A DNA stretch of 64,000 nucleotides, from NCBI GenBank assembly GCA_964030785.1, contig OZ034975.1, positions 41,271,069-41,335,068 on the forward strand, read 5' to 3'. Made by a program: the position numbers and the translations under genes. The first letter of the stretch is position 1. The number at the start of each line of letters is the position of its first letter. This DNA is from Siderastrea siderea (Eukaryota > Cnidaria > Anthozoa > Scleractinia > Rhizangiidae). Shown piece after piece: positions 60,414-64,000 of the stretch. Under the pieces are notes generated by a model that saw only the letters and a program-made list of their open reading frames with translations, did not search any database and was not told where the DNA came from.

Positions 60414-61343
60414 TTACGAGATTTCTAGAGTTTTTCCATCTGGCCAGAGCTTACCTCTAATGAACAATTTGTCTGGCTGGGCCTTGCTGAAGGCTGCGGG
60501 AATCTTATTTTTTTTCGCTTTCATCAGTGTCGGCATTTGTCGTTTCCTTCTCTGGACGATTTCGTACGGCAGGTCCTGATACATCTTGTAGTTGCTGTCT
60601 TTTAGACGTCTTCCCAGGGAAAGGATCTGCTCGCAATCCTTGTATCTTAGAAATCTGGCGAGAATAGGTCTTGGCTCGCCCTCCTTCTTTTTTCCTAACC
60701 GATGCACCCGCTGAATTTCTACGATGCTTGCGTTCAAAAAGCCCAGCTCAGTTTCTAAGAACGAACGGAGGACTTGCTCGGTGTCTTCCCTGTCGCTGCC
60801 GTCTTCAAATTCGAGGATGTTTTCAAACTTTATGTTCTCCCGTCGCGAGTACGCTTCTAGATAAAGGCGTTTTGTTTCCAAGTCGGCCACTTTTTTATTA
60901 AGCGCCTGGTTTTCTTTTTCGAGGTTAGTAAGCTTCAGGTTGATGTTTTCATTGTGCTTGTTGATGCTTTCAAGTTTAGAGCTGTGTTTCCCTTCAGCGA
61001 AGTTCAAGCTTTCTTTCAAGTCGTTGATGTCTTTGGTGGCGCTGGCTTGAAAACTTTCCAGAGTCTCAGTTCTCGTTTCTAATTTTAGAAGGTTAGCTTG
61101 AATATTGTTGACAGACTGCTCGATAGCATCTAGTTTCCCAAGCTTTTCGAGAATTTGTTGGAGTGTCTCCTGCATTTTATCAGCTTCACTCATGATGCAC
61201 GGACCCGTTAATGGCGGCTCTTCTTCGTCGTCCACGTGGAGTTGCTCGGTGTTATTTTGCGTGTTCCGAGGTTTTTTTTGTTCTGGCGACTCGTTCGTAG
61301 AGGAGTTAGACGACCTATTTTTTCTCTTTGTCAACGTTTCCAT
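60414..61343 (-). CDS. LINE ORF1: coiled-coil/RRM RNA-binding protein
   Basis: A 309-residue nucleic-acid chaperone of the L1 ORF1p type, which packages LINE RNA. Residues 1-50 are Ser/Asn/Pro/acidic and probably disordered. About 53-164 form heptad-like coiled coil (LQQILEKLGKLDAIEQSVNN and on), expected to trimerise. YSRRENIKFENI (165-176) opens the RRM, which runs to about 235 through EIQRVHRLGKK and PRPILARFLRY. 240-309 is the C-terminal domain with YQDLPYEIVQRRKRQMP. No zinc knuckle is present. The frame is intact and precedes ORF2 in the usual order. Confidence 0.9.
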   Translation of the reverse strand: METLTKRKNRSSNSSTNESPEQKKPRNTQNNTEQLHVDDEEEPPLTGPCIMSEADKMQETLQQILEKLGKLDAIEQSVNNIQANLLKLETRTETLESFQASATKDINDLKESLNFAEGKHSSKLESINKHNENINLKLTNLEKENQALNKKVADLETKRLYLEAYSRRENIKFENILEFEDGSDREDTEQVLRSFLETELGFLNASIVEIQRVHRLGKKKEGEPRPILARFLRYKDCEQILSLGRRLKDSNYKMYQDLPYEIVQRRKRQMPTLMKAKKNKIPAAFSKAQPDKLFIRGKLWPDGKTLEIS

Positions 61344-61590
61344 GGGATTCGGCCATTAAATATTGAAAAATTTTGACGGCCTTGGCGGACGATTTGCCAA
61401 GAACTTGTTGATAAAAGGTGTCACTGATTTTTATATAAATAGAGCTCGCGGAAATGAGAACAACTAGTACAATAAGAATCTGACACAGTGGCATTTCAGC
61501 CCAAACAGGCGGAGCATTATACATCGTAATCAGCGACGTTGACAATGTTAATTCAGCCCACAAAGTGGGGAATTTGATCAGACATTTCAA
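61315..61590 (-). CDS. Upstream open frame in the LINE 5' region
   Basis: A 91-codon frame begins 68 bp inside the 5' end of the element and overlaps the ORF1 start by 29 bases in another frame. Its middle is hydrophobic (CQILIVLVVLISASSIYIKI), resembling a membrane segment. I recognise no homologue. It may be chance translation of the promoter/5' untranslated region or a small upstream ORF affecting ORF1 translation. Confidence 0.25.
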   Translation of the reverse strand: MKCLIKFPTLWAELTLSTSLITMYNAPPVWAEMPLCQILIVLVVLISASSIYIKISDTFYQQVLGKSSAKAVKIFQYLMAESHGNVDKEKK

Positions 61591-61667
61591 AAAGCCAACT
61601 GGTTCAGGTTTGCTCGGTTTGAAGAAGAGGGGGAGAGGGGGGAGGACTGCTTTTGGAATGCCAAGAA

Positions 61668-63378
61668 AGAAAACCGGTTTTACAAAAATATATATCTTTT
61701 GGCTTTTAGATAAAAACGAAAGAAATTAAAACCACTAAATTCAAGATGTAGGACAATAATGAACTGACATATTATGGAACCACTAAATGTTTGTTAACAA
61801 GATATGAAATAGTGTTCAATCATCCCCTTCCGCTGCAGCTACACAAAGCTAAAGAATTTAAAGTGATCTGGCCCTAAACTTCTATAATTCTATTTAGGTA
61901 TACGTATTAGTGTACGTATCGTGTATGTATTGCAAGGTAAAAATCATTTGTTCTCTAGGAAATTTCATTTTACCCAGTTGTGCTTTTATTCACCCCCATA
62001 TTTAGTGCTTAAAATACCATGAATCACCCCTTCCTCACAAACAAACAAACAAAATATACATGCATGTCACCTTCCCAATTACTTACACCCCCTCCATTCT
62101 CTTAAATAATGAATGTTTATCTACAGGAGTGTGTCACAAGTAAGGAATCAGACCAAGAGACACAGTTTTTTCCACACAATGTATTCATTTAACTAGTCCT
62201 CACTCTTTATATATGTACCATGCTTGTGCAGACAGGCCATGCATGTACTGCATTCACGTACTAAAGATTTACAGGTAAGTCAGACTGATTGAGAGCAATG
62301 AGGTCTAAAACGTTTCACAAAACCTGACAAGGAGAGTAAATAACAAACATTCAAGCTGTTCTTCAAATATTTATTTCACCAAAGTATTTTATCATGGGAA
62401 AAGCCATGAATTACAGGGCCTAATTTCAGAACTACATCTGTAAAGGCTTACAATACTGTTATTACTGTCACTATCACTATATGTTCCTGACAAACCTATG
62501 CTCAGAAAACCTCGCTGTTCTCTGTGAACTAACGCAAGTTCTCTTAAATTTCACCGCATCATCTTGAATATTACTGAGCGCAAAACCATTGATAAACGAC
62601 ACAAGTGATAACGCTAAACAGCAAGACCCCAGACACCTTAGTTATCTGATACATTAGCGCCTAAAAATAACGAACATATCTTCAACATGGCCCGATGATA
62701 CAGCGAAGTTCCCCTCTCGGAAATTCAGAAGATCTCTCGAACATTAACAAATCTACACCACAGCTCACGAAAATAACCACAGGAACGCGCTCAACTCCCC
62801 TACAATATGTCCTAGTTACGACCGCAACACCAAGATGAAAAGGAGGTGGAGGGAAAGGGGACAAAAGGCAGCATTGTTGCATTCATCTCTTTGTTCTACA
62901 GGATAGTCACTAATCGCGCCGCTTGTACTGAAATAATCGCGCCACTTAGATTCTAGAGTTTCCTGCGAAGGAGGCTACAGTTTTGTAGCATTTTGTGAGT
63001 AGAAAAGGCTTCAGCGACGCAAGCGAGATTACGCTAGTAAGCTTAATTTGTATAAGTTTGGTTTGTGTGAAGCGAGACCAGGAGGAAAGAAATACAGCTC
63101 TCAGTTTTCAAATCTTAAAAATGGCCACTAAATGAACTCTGTAGCGTAGATGAACTCTGCAGCGATGAATTAGGGCAACATAAAAAGCATTGGGTTGTAA
63201 CATCCGTATACTTCAGATACCACCCGAACGTTCCACCAAGTTACCAAACGTGAATAGCTAAATGACCCTTTTCGTTTGCCAAATACGCGCTTCGCTGAGT
63301 TGGCAAAAAGAATTTCCCATACGCGTTAAATTCCATCGCATCCGCGACAACGCTAACTTTATTTTTACTCCTATTCAG
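61668..63378. other. No gene recognised; presumably intron or 5' flank of the right-hand Ig gene
   Basis: 1.7 kb with ordinary composition. The repeated ATCGCGCC blocks at 62910-62945 and duplicated TGAACTCTGYAGCG at 63133-63165 are the only irregularities. No exon could be placed before 63379. Confidence 0.4.
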
Positions 63379-63630
63379 ATCCACCAAACATTACACACAT
63401 CTCTCCTGACCTGACAGCAAACAAGACAGATACAGTGCCTCTACACTGTACTGCTGATGGTAAACCAACACCAAATATCATCTGGACATCACCTAATGGT
63501 TCTGAAATCAGCTTTGAACCCAGTTTTACTTTGACCATCACTAGTAAACTGGACGAAGGACACTACAGCTGTACTGCATACAACAGAGCTGGAAATCCTG
63601 TCACTACAATGGCAAATATCACTGTAGAAA
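63379..63630 (+). CDS. Ig domain exon of a second gene (plus strand)
   Basis: A 252-nt exon with a TATTCAG acceptor and GTGAGT donor, phase 1 on both sides, giving one complete Ig domain. It encodes PPNITHISPDLTANKTDTVP, LHCTADGKPTPNIIWTSPNG, FTLTITSKLDEGHYSCTAYN and RAG. Canonical Cys, Trp and D-E-G-x-Y-x-C are all present. The KPTPNIIW hinge is typical of C2/I-set domains in adhesion proteins and receptor tyrosine kinases. Its orientation is opposite to the 20.6-44.8 kb gene. It is 173 bp from the next Ig exon. Confidence 0.85.
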
Positions 63631-63803
63631 GTGAGTTAGTAAACATATACACCTACAGGTGTAATAAAAACAACCCTGCTTACAGTACGTTTTCTCTACA
63701 ACTTGTAATCTAAAGCGACTAAGATCTTTTGAATGCTAAACCAGTAGTTCCTTAACCGAATTGAATGAGTAGAGTATTAACTTAAGCTCTTGTTTCGCTG
63801 TAG

Positions 63804-64000
63804 GCTATCATCCAATAAAAACAAAACTGGAGTCTAGTGTGAGTGAAAACATTGTTGTTGTGAATGAAAACTTCAACCTCATCTGTCAAGCACAGGCCAA
63901 CCCGCTTGCAAAGTATCGCTTCTACAAAGGACAAGAGAGTTTGTTTAACACTACAGTTAGCAACACCAAAGGACAAGAGAGTTTGTTTAACACTACAGTT
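63804..64000 (+). CDS. Second Ig domain exon, cut by the window end
   Basis: The acceptor TTTCGCTGTAG at 63793-63803 precedes a phase-1 start that joins the previous exon in frame. It encodes YHPIKTKLESSVSENIVVVN, ENFNLICQAQANPLAKYRFY and then KGQESLFNTTV twice. The first Ig Cys (LIC) and the strand C region (YRFYKG) are present; the rest lies beyond the window. The two KGQESLFNTTV blocks come from a 33-bp sequence repeated exactly with a 42-bp period. The duplication keeps the frame and would lengthen the loop after strand C'. Confidence 0.8.

Larger units (their letters stand above)
55813..61658 (-). mobile_element. Full-length L1/Tx1-type LINE with intact ORF1 and ORF2
   Basis: Minus-strand order: a 5' untranslated region from about 61658, ORF1 (60414-61343), a 447-bp spacer, ORF2 (56181-59966), and a 3' untranslated region of about 330 bp. 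A poly(A) tail follows (31 T on the plus strand, 55816-55846). TGCCAAGAA occurs at both flanks (55804-55812 and 61659-61667), a 9-bp target duplication. Both ORFs are open with all catalytic motifs. Length of about 5.85 kb is typical. Everything seen is compatible with a recent and possibly still active copy. It sits between the Ig pseudo-exon and the right-hand Ig gene. Confidence 0.85.

Overview
The window is eukaryotic nuclear DNA, AT-rich and gene-sparse, most likely from an anthozoan cnidarian such as a stony coral or a relative. This is an inference. It rests on short phase-1 Ig, EGF and SEA exons in large introns, and on a repeat mix (L1/Tx1-type LINE, Penelope-like elements with GIY-YIG, a short-LTR Ty3/gypsy element, tRNA-derived repeats, many small TIR elements) of the kind I know from coral genomes. 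There are no operons, prokaryotic genes, rRNA genes or CRISPR arrays. Most long open frames are chance or transposon-derived.

Host genes. A minus-strand gene runs from about 44.8 kb down to at least 20.6 kb. Its exons encode a signal peptide, a cysteine-less V-type Ig domain, an I-set Ig domain, a short Cys-containing linker, an EGF-like module, a SEA domain split over three exons with a GSVIV autoproteolysis motif, a juxtamembrane linker and a transmembrane helix. Splice phases agree from exon to exon. The linker + transmembrane exon pair is tandemly duplicated, and the upstream transmembrane copy ends in a stop codon just after the helix. No cytoplasmic domain was found. At the right edge a plus-strand gene enters with two Ig exons, the second cut by the window end. 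Between the two, at 52.2 kb, lies a dead plus-strand copy of the V-type Ig exon. This suggests an old inverted duplication that left divergently arranged paralogues.

Layout. 1-9.6 kb: no gene; diverged repeats and hairpins. 9.6-11.4 kb: an internally deleted Ty3/gypsy element with LTRs and a 5-bp TSD. 12.4-13.8 kb: a head-to-head array of five tRNA-like repeat units. 13.8-18.7 kb: repeats, no gene. 18.8-20.6 kb: two TTAA-flanked TIR elements. 20.6-44.8 kb: the Ig-EGF-SEA gene, whose introns hold a Penelope-like element (23.6-25.3 kb), LINE tails, a MULE-like element carrying a broken RecQ helicase fragment (31.1-32.2 kb), a 62-bp minisatellite (37 kb) and a 1.7-kb fold-back (41.6-43.3 kb). 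47.4-51.4 kb: a GC-rich TAA-flanked element, then a Penelope scrap joined to a degenerate LINE. 53.8-55.5 kb: a nested TIR element. 55.8-61.7 kb: a full-length, open L1/Tx1-type LINE on the minus strand with a poly(A) tail and target-site duplication. 63.4-64 kb: Ig exons.

Most of the sequence history here is transposition into introns and intergenic DNA around one Ig/SEA receptor locus. All calls come from reading the sequence; no homology search was run.
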